Source of the DNA: Anaerolineales bacterium
GTDB taxonomy: Bacteria > Chloroflexota > Anaerolineae > Anaerolineales > UBA4823
Length of the DNA stretch: 64,000 nt
NCBI GenBank assembly: GCA_016932955.1
Contig: JAFGBV010000037.1
Coordinates: 30,210-94,209 of the forward strand
Direction of reading: 5' to 3'
In this document: positions 46,560 to 54,191 of the stretch, in pieces
Position numbering within the stretch: the stretch's first letter is position 1
How the letters are laid out: every line of letters starts with the position of its first letter
Notes under the pieces: generated by a model
Databases searched by the model: none
Told to the model about the DNA's origin: nothing
Seen by the model: only the letters and a program-made list of their open reading frames with translations
Program-made: the position numbers and the translations under genes

Positions 46560-47798
46560 ATGAAAGACCTTATCCACGAAACCATCGCATCAGACCGCAT
46601 CGCTATTTGGGAGGAGGTCGCTCGAGACGGTGCGCAGGCTGAAACAATACTCACCGGACCGCAGCGCGTGGATATCGCCCGCCAGATGAGCGCCATTTTT
46701 GGCGCCTCGGCCCCTCGTCACCTGATCTTCGCCGCTGGTTACCCATCCTTATGCAAGGACGAATTTGAGGCGATCCGCCAGGTAGTGAGCGAAGTGGACA
46801 CCTGTTATTTGGCCACGCACGGGCGAGTGACCCGCGGGGATGTCGATCTGGGCATTCAGGCTTTACAAGGAGCCAAATACGGGCGTGTTTCCTTTGCCTT
46901 GCCAGTCTCTGATCGCGGCTGTGAAGTGATGATGCACATGACGAAAGAAGAAGCCATCAATCAGGCTATCGAGATAGCAAAGTATGCGCTGGATCAGAGC
47001 GGTGGTATTCCGATCGATGTTGCCTTTGGCGTTGCCACTTTCGTTGACCCGATCTTCCTCGCTGAATCAGCCGCCCGCTTATGTGAAGAAGGCGTCTGCA
47101 TAGTCAAGATCTGCGACTCGACTGGCGAGCTGTTTCCCCAACAAGCTCATCATCTCTTTCGCGGGATTATGCAAAACGTTCCGGAATGCGTCACGATTGG
47201 TTCTCACGTGCACAACGATTTTGGCCTGGCCCTGGCGAACAGCCTGGAGGCCATCCGCCAGGGAGTGCGCCTGGTGGCAACCTCCTGGCTGGGGTTGGGA
47301 GAACGGGCAGGATTGCCACGTACTGAGGAGATGTTATTTGCCCTCGGCCTCGATCCAGCCGGGCTGCCGGAGCGATTGGAGATCACGTCTCCCATCTGGT
47401 GGGAACCCCCTGACCTGACGAAGTTGGTACCCATCGCCCGCCACGTTAGCCAGACACTGGATGTGCCGCTGCGCTTGCACGATCCGGTTGTTGGCCTGAA
47501 CATGAACCATATTGCCACCGGGGCTTACTTTAACAACCCAAAGGCTTTTAAGCCTTTTGACCCTCATGCCGTGTTGGGAGTGCCGCCGCTCCTCCTCCTC
47601 ACCCACCTCGCCAACCACAGCATTGTTGAGACAGTAGCCTCCTTATTAGGGTATACTTTAGATAAAGAGCAAACCCACGCCGCCCTGGCTTGGGTTAAAT
47701 CGTATGCCTTCAAAGTGCAAAAATCCGTGATCCCCCTGGATGCCTTCCGCGAATACCTGGCAAGTCAGGTATCAAACCAGACCACCTCTAGCAGTTGA
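46560..47798 (+). CDS. DRE-TIM metallolyase (HMGL-like; isopropylmalate/homocitrate-synthase group)
   Basis: 412 residues. The metal site is visible as EEVARDGAQAE (canonical LRDGxQ) and SHVHNDFGLALANSLEA (HxH...N), with the lid-type GLGERAGLPRTEEM. These define the HMGL-like TIM-barrel family, which joins or splits acyl-CoA and 2-oxo acids. The C-terminal 120 residues are not a LeuA regulatory domain, so leucine-feedback isopropylmalate synthase is unlikely. The substrate is unknown. It is coupled to the Cache-HAMP gene ten bases downstream, an unusual partner for a metabolic enzyme. Confidence 0.8.
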   Translation: MKDLIHETIASDRIAIWEEVARDGAQAETILTGPQRVDIARQMSAIFGASAPRHLIFAAGYPSLCKDEFEAIRQVVSEVDTCYLATHGRVTRGDVDLGIQALQGAKYGRVSFALPVSDRGCEVMMHMTKEEAINQAIEIAKYALDQSGGIPIDVAFGVATFVDPIFLAESAARLCEEGVCIVKICDSTGELFPQQAHHLFRGIMQNVPECVTIGSHVHNDFGLALANSLEAIRQGVRLVATSWLGLGERAGLPRTEEMLFALGLDPAGLPERLEITSPIWWEPPDLTKLVPIARHVSQTLDVPLRLHDPVVGLNMNHIATGAYFNNPKAFKPFDPHAVLGVPPLLLLTHLANHSIVETVASLLGYTLDKEQTHAALAWVKSYAFKVQKSVIPLDAFREYLASQVSNQTTSSS

Positions 47799-47808
47799 AA
47801 CGAGCCTG

Positions 47809-49410
47809 ATGAAGATGAAAACCTTTAAGTTTAGCCTGTTCTGGAAAATCCTCCTGGCAACATTTGCTGCCGGCCTTATCCCCCTCTTGCTGATCACTTT
47901 TCGCAGTGTGACGGCAATCAACGCGACCGGGAAAGCAGCCCAGGATGTGGCCGCGCAGGAGCTAGACGAAAAATCGATCGAAGCGTTACAAGTGCGGGCA
48001 ACAGAAATTGTGCACCAGATTTCCGCCCTCTTAGAAGCCAGCGTAGAGGACACCTTATATGTTGCGCAGTTAATACCTGACGAAAATGCCTATCTGGATT
48101 TCTATCGTTCTCACAGCCGGCAGGTTTGGCACCTAAATGGCTCAGAAGACCAGATCACCAAGATCATCTACCAGAAGTATCTATACACCGAAATGGCCTT
48201 CGCCGACGCCTCCGGGCAGGAGCAGTTGCGCATCCGCAATGGCGAACTACTACCTCCCGAGGAATTGCGCAACATCTCGATTCCTGCAAACACCACTTAC
48301 CGCACGGAAACTTATTTTTCTGATGCAGTTGCCTTACCACAAGGCGAGGTTTACGTTTCGCCGGTAATGGCCTGGTATAGCACCAACCCCTTGCAACCTG
48401 CCAAGGCCACCAATGCAGATGAATCGCGCTTTCAATATGGCTCCTACGAAGCCGTCATCCGCTTCGCTGCGCCCGTGTACGATGAGGCAGATCAGCTTCT
48501 CGGCGTGGTGGTGCTCACCCTGGATCATCACCACATCATGGAAATAGCAAATCACGTCCAATCATCTTTTGGCAACGTCCCCTACCCGGATTATGCCAGT
48601 GGCAACTACGCCTACTTGCTGGATTACGAGGGATGGCTGATTGCCCACCCCGATCTATCAACACTGCGGGGGTTGGATGAAAATGGCACCCTGATGCCCA
48701 CCCAAATGCAAGCTACCGTAGATCTTGACCTGCCGTTCAATATGCTCACCTCTGACCTGAAACAACAGGCGGTAGAGATCTCATCTGCCGTCCTGCGCGG
48801 TGAAACCGGCGTCTCGCATAGTCTAACCCGCCAGGGCACGCCCAAAGTAGATATCTATATACCCATCCCATTTGCCTATGGGGTTTACCAGGAGAATGGC
48901 ATTTTCGGTGGGGTGGTGCTGAGCGAGGCAGTGACAAACGTAGAACAGGCAGGCAAGATTTCCAGCGGGATCATCGGCCAGGCAGTGGATCAGATTCGCC
49001 AGGATCTGATCTGGATCGTAGCCGTCAGCCTGATTATCCTGATTGGCGCAGCAGTGCTCCTCTCTCGTAACCTGAACCAGCCTATCAGGCAATTGACCGA
49101 GGCTGCACGCATCATGGAAAAAGGTGAGCTTGACCTGGAGCGCCTGGACCACTTGCTCAAGCTCCGTCTGCAAGATGAAGTGACCGAACTGGCACGCGTG
49201 TTCAAGCAAATGGCTCAGGCAGTGCAGATGCGCGAGCGCAGGCTGCGCGAAGAGGTGACCGCCCTGCGCATCCAGATCGACCAGGTCAAGAAGAAAGAAG
49301 AAGTTGAGCGCATTACACAGAGCGAGGTCTTCAAGAACTTGCAAGAAAAGGCTGCCGAGATGCGCGCCCGACGTAAAGCGCGCCTTTCGGGTGAAGATCA
49401 GGAAAGTTAG
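47809..49410 (+). CDS. Cache-HAMP transmembrane receptor without an output domain
   Basis: 533 residues from ATG 47809 (ATG 47815 also possible). A membrane span (FWKILLATFAAGLIPLLLI) is followed by a long extracytoplasmic part (35-395) of dCache type, with YVSPVMAWYS, VVVLTLDHHHIM and YAYLLDYEGWLIAHPD. The second span (LIWIVAVSLIILIGAAVLL, near residue 400) leads to a HAMP domain (SRNLNQPIRQLTEAARIMEK) and a 60-residue coiled coil ending VFKNLQEKAAEMRARR. No kinase, GGDEF, cyclase, phosphatase or chemotaxis domain follows. It must signal through a partner, perhaps binding the SBP outside. Confidence 0.85.
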   Translation: MKMKTFKFSLFWKILLATFAAGLIPLLLITFRSVTAINATGKAAQDVAAQELDEKSIEALQVRATEIVHQISALLEASVEDTLYVAQLIPDENAYLDFYRSHSRQVWHLNGSEDQITKIIYQKYLYTEMAFADASGQEQLRIRNGELLPPEELRNISIPANTTYRTETYFSDAVALPQGEVYVSPVMAWYSTNPLQPAKATNADESRFQYGSYEAVIRFAAPVYDEADQLLGVVVLTLDHHHIMEIANHVQSSFGNVPYPDYASGNYAYLLDYEGWLIAHPDLSTLRGLDENGTLMPTQMQATVDLDLPFNMLTSDLKQQAVEISSAVLRGETGVSHSLTRQGTPKVDIYIPIPFAYGVYQENGIFGGVVLSEAVTNVEQAGKISSGIIGQAVDQIRQDLIWIVAVSLIILIGAAVLLSRNLNQPIRQLTEAARIMEKGELDLERLDHLLKLRLQDEVTELARVFKQMAQAVQMRERRLREEVTALRIQIDQVKKKEEVERITQSEVFKNLQEKAAEMRARRKARLSGEDQES

Positions 49411-49439
49411 CCCTCCCTTATTAAAATAAAAAAGCACTC

Positions 49440-49687
49440 TTCGGTAATCTGGCAATCATGGCCCCGACCGAATAGTACTGGTCCGCGTGCGTTGCTTGAT
49501 CTTTCAGGGATGAACCTCTCAGGTAAGGCGTAACCTTTACAGGCCTGCTGCGCTCGATCTGTATAGTACTTGCCAATCGAACGAGCTCTCCCTGCTGAGC
49601 CAGAGGGGGGAATGGCTCGAATCAAGCCCCGCTTTTAGGGCTTTAGACCCATGATTTTGCGCCGCCGGCTTTCGCCGGTTTTGCCTT
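49440..49687 (-). ncRNA. GEMM-I riboswitch aptamer C with a long loop insertion
   Basis: GGCAAAACC, hairpin with GAAA loop, GGCGCAAAATC, ATGGGTCTAA, then about 190 bases with several local hairpins (for example GAGCCA...TGGCTC) before ATGATTGCCAG and TTACCGA. It has two changes in the junction (GGCGC for GACGC, AAAAT for AAAGC), so ligand binding may be weakened. Confidence 0.7.
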
Positions 49688-49688
49688 G

Positions 49689-49788
49689 TCGGATGGTCTG
49701 GCAACCATTGCTCTCAGCGTAGGCTTATGCCCACGCGGTATGCTTTAGGCCCATGACTCTGCGTCGCCGGTTTTCACCGGGTTTGCTA
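49689..49788 (-). ncRNA. GEMM-I riboswitch aptamer B
   Basis: GCAAACCCGG, GAAA loop, CCGGCGACGCAGAGTC, ATGGGCCTAA, variable stem (GCGTGGGC...GCCTACGC), ATGGTTGCCAG, then CATCCGA. It matches the consensus except CAGAG in place of CAAAG in the conserved junction. Confidence 0.8.
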
Positions 49789-49790
49789 TT

Positions 49791-49890
49791 ATCGGCGGCC
49801 TGGCAATCATGATTTGAGCTGGCTGATAGCCTGCTCATTTTTTAGACCCATGGCTTTGCGTCGCCGGCTTTCGCCGGTTTTGCGTTTTCG
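49791..49890 (-). ncRNA. GEMM-I (c-di-GMP-I type) riboswitch aptamer A
   Basis: Reading the minus strand: GCAAAACC, a hairpin with GAAA tetraloop (CCGGCGAAAGCCGG), GACGCAAAGCC, ATGGGTCTAA, a variable stem, then ATGATTGCCAG and CCGCCGA. All conserved GEMM-I blocks are present in order, and this is the most canonical of the three copies. Confidence 0.85.
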
Positions 49891-49989
49891 GAGTGCTTTT
49901 TATAATGCAGAAAAATTAGTAAAGTGCGGTGCACTTTATACATTATCAAAAAATCACCTGTGAGTCAAGGATTTTTTTAGAACTCACCG

Positions 49990-50256
49990 CTACTCCACCT
50001 GCTCCACTTTCTCCACCAGGAGCGTACAGCGTCCCACCAATGCGGCAATGGCACCCAAAGCAGCCAGTTGGGGTGCAACAATTGCCCCTACCACGCCAAT
50101 GGTAAGTGGGATATCCACCAGCACTCTTTCCTCTTCGTTTTTGATCACGATCCGCCGCACCGTTCCCTGGCGTAGCAGCTCCTTGACTTTTGCCACCAAC
50201 GCCTCACCAGAAATTTGAAACTCCTCGGTGCGTGTTTGCGTTTTTTCCTCACTCAT
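49990..50256 (-). CDS. DUF4342 small protein
   Basis: 88 residues from ATG 50256 (GGAGG lies eight bases before it; a GTG four codons earlier is less likely). GEALVAKVKELLRQGTVRRI and DIPLTIGVVGAIVAPQLAAL are characteristic of DUF4342: a helical N-terminus, a short beta segment and a hydrophobic hairpin that may lie in the membrane. Function unknown. It is followed on the same strand by the GEMM aptamer RNA, with a separate promoter-like sequence between. Confidence 0.8.
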   Translation of the reverse strand: MSEEKTQTRTEEFQISGEALVAKVKELLRQGTVRRIVIKNEEERVLVDIPLTIGVVGAIVAPQLAALGAIAALVGRCTLLVEKVEQVE

Positions 50257-50298
50257 AGCATCCTCCACAATTGATTGTCTTTCTATCGTCGATCACTC

Positions 50299-51216
50299 TT
50301 ATACAACTTGCTCGCTCCCATCCATAACACCATACATCTGGTCTGGAAGCAAGATAGCCGGGAATTGCCTGCGGAGTGCCTGGCGCGCCATATAGCACAG
50401 GTGACAGGCGTCCGCATACGCCTCATCATGTGGCAAATTATACCGCCTGACCAGCTCCGCTGGCCCGCCTGACAGCAAAGGTCCCACCACGGGGTTGGAA
50501 TCTGGGTCATATTCATCACAGATTTGTTTCAGCGACTTTTGGAGCATATTCCCCATGGTGATACCCTGGCAGATGTGCAAATTTCCCAATGGATCCACGT
50601 GTACTCTACCAGGGTCGCGCAGATCCTCGTGTGGGCATGAATCGAATTGTTCCCAGGCTTTCAGCGCCGCCCGTCCGGCCAGCTTTATTGCCGCCCGACC
50701 GCGGTACATCACATCCGACTCGCCCTCCGGCAATTGCCCCACAACCCCAGGCTCGCCCTCCACCTGCGGCTGCGCAACACTGATCATCCCCACCGGAATC
50801 CCCAAATTCTGCGCAGCTTGTGTGGCGTTCTGTGCCTGCCGGCTGATCAGCTCGGAGTAATGGAATAGATCACTGCTGACGGTCAGGTCGCTGATCTTCC
50901 CAGCAAGAGGCTCCAGCCAGGCCTCCGCATCCTCCACGCTGGTCGCCCAATATGCATTGCTGACAATCCCCACTTCAAAGCCCTGCTGCGCAGCCAGGGT
51001 AACCCCGCGCAGCAAAATAGGGTAGTACAGCATTGGCTCGCCGCCCTCGAAATAGATACTTTTAACCGTCCCCGCTTCCCGTGCTTGGCTTAAGATCGAC
51101 CGAATGTCTTCCAGGCGCATCGTGCCGCTCTGCCAGGGGCTGCCCCAAACAAAGCAGTGATCACATTCAAAAGTGCACTGGTACGTCAACAGCAAATGCA
51201 AGCCTGATAGCTCCAT
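50299..51216 (-). CDS. Radical SAM protein
   Basis: 305 residues from ATG 51216 with GAGGAG in front. The 4Fe-4S cysteines are in YQCTFECDHCFVWG (CxxxCxxC), followed by SIYFEGGEPMLYY, the SAM-binding GGE motif. The second half has HVDPLGNLHICQG and a late CHLCYMARQ, resembling the SPASM-type auxiliary cysteine region of peptide- or protein-modifying enzymes. No obvious precursor peptide gene is adjacent. It heads a run of minus-strand genes that are not functionally uniform, so the substrate is unknown. Confidence 0.85.
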   Translation of the reverse strand: MELSGLHLLLTYQCTFECDHCFVWGSPWQSGTMRLEDIRSILSQAREAGTVKSIYFEGGEPMLYYPILLRGVTLAAQQGFEVGIVSNAYWATSVEDAEAWLEPLAGKISDLTVSSDLFHYSELISRQAQNATQAAQNLGIPVGMISVAQPQVEGEPGVVGQLPEGESDVMYRGRAAIKLAGRAALKAWEQFDSCPHEDLRDPGRVHVDPLGNLHICQGITMGNMLQKSLKQICDEYDPDSNPVVGPLLSGGPAELVRRYNLPHDEAYADACHLCYMARQALRRQFPAILLPDQMYGVMDGSEQVV

Positions 51217-51246
51217 GTTTTCTCCTCTCACTTTATCGAACGGCAA

Positions 51247-51837
51247 TCACCAGCCATTCGGCTCCACAGAAGCTGCTCTGCGTTCAGCCAGATCCTTTTC
51301 CCATATTTCGCGATTCACATGGTAGATATAGTGATGCACCGGGCAAGTGAAATCGCGCATCTGCTCGGGGAACCGGTACACTTCCTCTCCCACACGCACA
51401 GCGCCCACGGCTTCCTGCATCTTGATCGAGGCAAGATTATCTACATTCGGAGTGCCCCCCACAGCCTTGCAGTCTGTATGCACAAAAAGATAATCCACCA
51501 TGCCGCGCTTCACCTCCACGCCGTACTTCCGCCCCCAGAATTCTGGGAGCAGCTTAATATCTGTTTCAGCAATCCCGTTCTCGTCTGGCTGGCCCATCTT
51601 GCACTGCCCAATCACCTGTTGGCCGGCTTTCTCGACCACGATCAACAGCTGCCGGTACACATCCTCTCCTGCCCGTTTGATCTTCCGACGGACCTCTTCC
51701 TGCGTGATCTTTAATCCCTGCGGGAATCCCACATGCTTCATCACCCGTGGATCGGTCCACAATTGGTGGATCAGCGCGGCATCCGCTGGAACAGCAAGGC
51801 GCACACACAGCCGGGGAGTCTTAAATACGGCTTTCAT
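51247..51837 (-). CDS. GNAT-family N-acetyltransferase (RimJ-like)
   Basis: 196 residues. LRVR-type opening (TPRLCVRLAVPADAALIHQL), then IGQCKMGQPDENGIAETDI, LPEFWGRKYGVEVKRGMVDY (acetyl-CoA loop region) and NVDNLASIKMQEAVGAVRVG, the order seen in Acetyltransf_3 proteins. It transfers acetyl from acetyl-CoA to an amino group. Its start overlaps the NUDIX gene end by 17 bases, so it is translationally coupled to it. Acceptor unknown. Confidence 0.82.
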   Translation of the reverse strand: MKAVFKTPRLCVRLAVPADAALIHQLWTDPRVMKHVGFPQGLKITQEEVRRKIKRAGEDVYRQLLIVVEKAGQQVIGQCKMGQPDENGIAETDIKLLPEFWGRKYGVEVKRGMVDYLFVHTDCKAVGGTPNVDNLASIKMQEAVGAVRVGEEVYRFPEQMRDFTCPVHHYIYHVNREIWEKDLAERRAASVEPNGW

Positions 51838-52282
51838 CCCTTGGATAACTCAGCAGGTCTCCCCAGGCCTCCACTTCGACCAAGAATTCCGCCATATTCA
51901 ATAAACCTGCAGCCCAGAGATACGCCCGGTCACGCTCCGGGATTTCTGCCAGGAGAAGCCAGCGCACATCCACCAGGATCGCTTCATCCCCAATTAATTC
52001 CGGATCAACCCCTAAGCAAGGGTCTTGATCGCCAACATCCACCAGGAAAGTGTAGCTCTGATCCTCAGCGCTATACCAAAGGTGACTGAACTGGCGCACA
52101 ATCTTTCCATCCAGGCAACACTCCTCCTTCAACTCGCGCAGTGCAGCCTGAGCAGGTGTCTCGCCAGGCTGCACGCCGCCTCCCGGCAAGCACCACCATA
52201 CCTGCCCTTGATGCTGGTGCCTCACCATCAAAAGCCGACCTTGGCGATGAACGACACATTGGGCCCGTGGCATAAACACCAT
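51821..52282 (-). CDS. NUDIX hydrolase
   Basis: 153 residues from ATG 52282, two bases from the preceding stop; ATG 52273 with AGGA in front is equally good. The NUDIX box reads GGVQPGETPAQAALRELKEE followed by CCL, complete except that the usual Gly near its end is Cys. WWCLPGGG precedes it. Such enzymes hydrolyse nucleoside diphosphates linked to another group, often damaged nucleotides. Substrate unknown. Confidence 0.88.
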   Translation of the reverse strand: MVFMPRAQCVVHRQGRLLMVRHQHQGQVWWCLPGGGVQPGETPAQAALRELKEECCLDGKIVRQFSHLWYSAEDQSYTFLVDVGDQDPCLGVDPELIGDEAILVDVRWLLLAEIPERDRAYLWAAGLLNMAEFLVEVEAWGDLLSYPRDESRI

Positions 52283-52283
52283 C

Positions 52284-52958
52284 CTAGAGGATATCCTCCA
52301 AGCACGGCACATTTTCTGGCCAGGCATCCTGATCCTTGAGCGCATCGATCTCACCCCATAAGAAAGAGCAAAAATCCTGCATCAATTCCGTTTCCAGTCC
52401 AGGGAAATGGATGAATTTTTCATGCAGCGTCTGCAAGCAGGCAGCATAGAAGACCTCAGGGGACGCATCCATCAGCCGTTTTTCATAACCATCCATGTCA
52501 GACAGCCACTCCGAGCGACGTTCTGCCATCAGGATCTCCACCTCTTCCGCAAGCGTGCGTGGAATAGAGCTCATGCTGGTTAATTCCAGGATCGGCGCTG
52601 TGGATTGCAGTGATAGAAATGTCTCCACAGGATCATTGCGAATCAGAAGCTCTCCGCCGAAAGTAAACAAATCGACCTTCACCCCATAGAAATCGATCAA
52701 ATCCACCGGGCCTGCCAGTACGCGATAACTCCCCCCACCAACCCAGGGACGTTGCACTTCCAGCTGTGCCACAAACTCTTCACCTGTGTGGTCTATCACC
52801 ATCTGCACCGGCATCGTCACCAACTGCGGGTCGAAATGCTCACCCGTCGGCGCATTGCGCAATAGAATATCCACCTGAGGATAACCAGGGGCATGAGCAT
52901 AGCGCCTGGTATGAAAGAAATACCCATAGGAAGGGCTTTTTTTCATCACTTTAGACAT
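52284..52958 (-). CDS. Unrecognised protein, possibly DUF402-like N-terminal part
   Basis: 224 residues from ATG 52958, overlapping the upstream MBL gene stop by eight bases; ATG 52946 is an alternative. The first half is beta-rich (GYFFHTRRYAHAPGYPQVDI, VDLIDFYGVKVDLFTFGGEL) and the second helical and acidic (LAEEVEILMAERRSEWLSDM). No signal peptide, membrane span or catalytic motif is evident. Position between MBL hydrolase and NUDIX genes, with overlaps on both sides, indicates one operon. Function unknown. Confidence 0.7.
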   Translation of the reverse strand: MSKVMKKSPSYGYFFHTRRYAHAPGYPQVDILLRNAPTGEHFDPQLVTMPVQMVIDHTGEEFVAQLEVQRPWVGGGSYRVLAGPVDLIDFYGVKVDLFTFGGELLIRNDPVETFLSLQSTAPILELTSMSSIPRTLAEEVEILMAERRSEWLSDMDGYEKRLMDASPEVFYAACLQTLHEKFIHFPGLETELMQDFCSFLWGEIDALKDQDAWPENVPCLEDIL

Positions 52959-53598
52959 CCTTCTCCATTGGCAGGATGGCAACCGGCACCGAGGTCAACG
53001 CCTTGAACTTCTCCGTCATATCCAATGCACCAATCCCGGCGCCTACATGCATAGGAATAGCCAGCTTAGGCAGAATGGTTGAGGCTGCTGCAGCGGCTTC
53101 TTCCACCGTCATCACATAAGTACCGCTCACCGGCAGCAGCGCAATATCCACATCCAATCCCTTCATCTCCAGGATGTGATCCGTGTCGCCAGCATGGTAG
53201 ATGCGCTGACCATCCACAGTCAGGATATATCCCACATGCCCCTTCTCGCGGGGATGGAAGGGCACGCCCGGGCTGCGGAACTTATTGATATTGTAAGCCG
53301 GTACTGCGCGTACGTTGATGCCTTTGGCGCTCACTTCATCACCCGGCTTCACGATCTGCACCTGCCCTTTTAAACCCGAAGCTGCCGCCGCTATGGTGAG
53401 GATCAACGTGTCCGGTTTCTGAATCTTAGCCACATCCTCTGGTGAGCAATGATCAGGGTGATCATGTGTGATCAGGATCAGGTCGGCTTTCGGCCCACCC
53501 TGCAACCGCCATGGGTCAATATAGATCACAATCCCTTCCCCCTCGATGCGAAACGAGTCATGACCCAGCCAATGAATGTTCTTCGTTGATACCTGCAT
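52951..53598 (-). CDS. MBL-fold metal-dependent hydrolase (UPF0173-like)
   Basis: 215 residues. HDSFRIEGEGIVIYIDPW followed by LILITHDHPDHCSPEDV gives the metallo-beta-lactamase HxHxDH motif; YHAGDTDHI and IPMHVGAG supply further metal ligands. This compact form without extra domains matches UPF0173-type hydrolases, which are cytoplasmic and of unknown substrate. AGGAGAGAAACC precedes the ATG. It is the first gene of the minus-strand run that continues to the radical SAM gene. Confidence 0.88.
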   Translation of the reverse strand: MQVSTKNIHWLGHDSFRIEGEGIVIYIDPWRLQGGPKADLILITHDHPDHCSPEDVAKIQKPDTLILTIAAAASGLKGQVQIVKPGDEVSAKGINVRAVPAYNINKFRSPGVPFHPREKGHVGYILTVDGQRIYHAGDTDHILEMKGLDVDIALLPVSGTYVMTVEEAAAAASTILPKLAIPMHVGAGIGALDMTEKFKALTSVPVAILPMEKDV

Positions 53599-53825
53599 GG
53601 TTTCTCTCCTTTTCTTAATCGAACAATCTCACACTGATCAACATTCATTCGGGTTCACCGGATGAGCATCTCTTATGGGGTTGTAACAATCCCAGATCCT
53701 TATCCTGCACTCACGTTATGCTTATTGGTGGCAGAGAATGCCCCTCAAGCAAGCAAGTTAATCTATCAATATTATTAGTTGCCTTTGGAGCAATTTTAGT
53801 TTATGATAAGGGTAATTGATTTGCT

Positions 53826-53844
53826 GGGATTAATAATCATTATA
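53826..53844 (+). promoter_or_regulatory. Fur-box-like site before the pilin gene
   Basis: Of the 19-base Fur consensus 14 positions match, with nine of ten in one half (AATCATTATA). It shares the 13-mer TAATAATCATTAT with the site before the fur gene at 10.4 kb. It overlaps a TATACA -10 candidate (53841-53846). The rest of the 297-base gap (53599-53895) shows nothing else clear. Confidence 0.5.
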
Positions 53845-53895
53845 CAATACAATTTTGACCCAGGATCAAAAAATCAAGAAAGGAGGTGAGCAGGT

Positions 53896-54051
53896 ATGAG
53901 GTTTGCCCCCCACGAGCGGGGGCAAGGGTTCCTGGAATACGCATTATTGCTTATATTAATTGCAATCGTAATTATTCTGGTGCTCACGATCATGGGAACC
54001 CGGCTCTCGCGAATGTACAGCCAGATATCATCCACTTTGCCTTTTCATTAA
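53896..54051 (+). CDS. Flp/type IVb-like pilin, 51 residues
   Basis: A short gene with a full-strength ribosome site (AAGGAGGTGAGC) seven bases before ATG. The product has a basic leader, then RGQGFLEYALLLILIAIV: prepilin cleavage after Gly 9 leaves Glu at mature position +5 and Tyr at +6, the Flp pilin signature, followed by one hydrophobic helix and a short polar tail. Flp pilins form thin adhesive fibres exported by the Tad machinery, which is not in the window. A terminator follows directly, so it is a single-gene unit. Confidence 0.85.
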   Translation: MRFAPHERGQGFLEYALLLILIAIVIILVLTIMGTRLSRMYSQISSTLPFH

Positions 54052-54075
54052 CCAGATCGCGAACAAACTTTGAAG

Positions 54076-54107
54076 CACACCCCATATTCATCGGGGTGTG
54101 TTTCTTT
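54076..54107 (+). terminator. Rho-independent terminator after the pilin gene
   Basis: CACACCCC (54076-54083) pairs with GGGGTGTG (54093-54100), followed by TTTCTTT. It lies 24 bases after the pilin stop. Confidence 0.85.
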
Positions 54108-54191
54108 GTACCGCCACATAGTGGCGCTCGCTGCTGCCGGCGAGCAGATCATACCACTGGCTGAGACGGTCATAGCTGTTCAACGCTGGCG

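Larger units (their letters stand above)
49421..49945 (-). ncRNA. Probable stand-alone RNA carrying three tandem GEMM-I aptamers
   Basis: This stretch between two genes has no open frame worth calling. On the minus strand it holds three GEMM-I (cyclic-di-GMP-I) riboswitch motifs in series. TTGACT (49968-49963) with GATAAT (49947-49942) or TAATGT (49945-49940) is a promoter candidate. The 11-bp repeats AAAAAGCACTC (49429-49439) and GAGTGCTTTTT (49891-49901) would close the whole array, and the 3' arm ends in a U run like a terminator. Past this end the minus strand is antisense to the Cache-HAMP gene, and no sense gene follows. The exact RNA ends are inferred. Confidence 0.7.

Noticed and set aside
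49411..49989. Tandem repeats first read as REP-like or CRISPR-like elements
   Set aside because: Spacing and length are unequal and the repeated blocks match the ordered conserved segments of GEMM-I aptamers.
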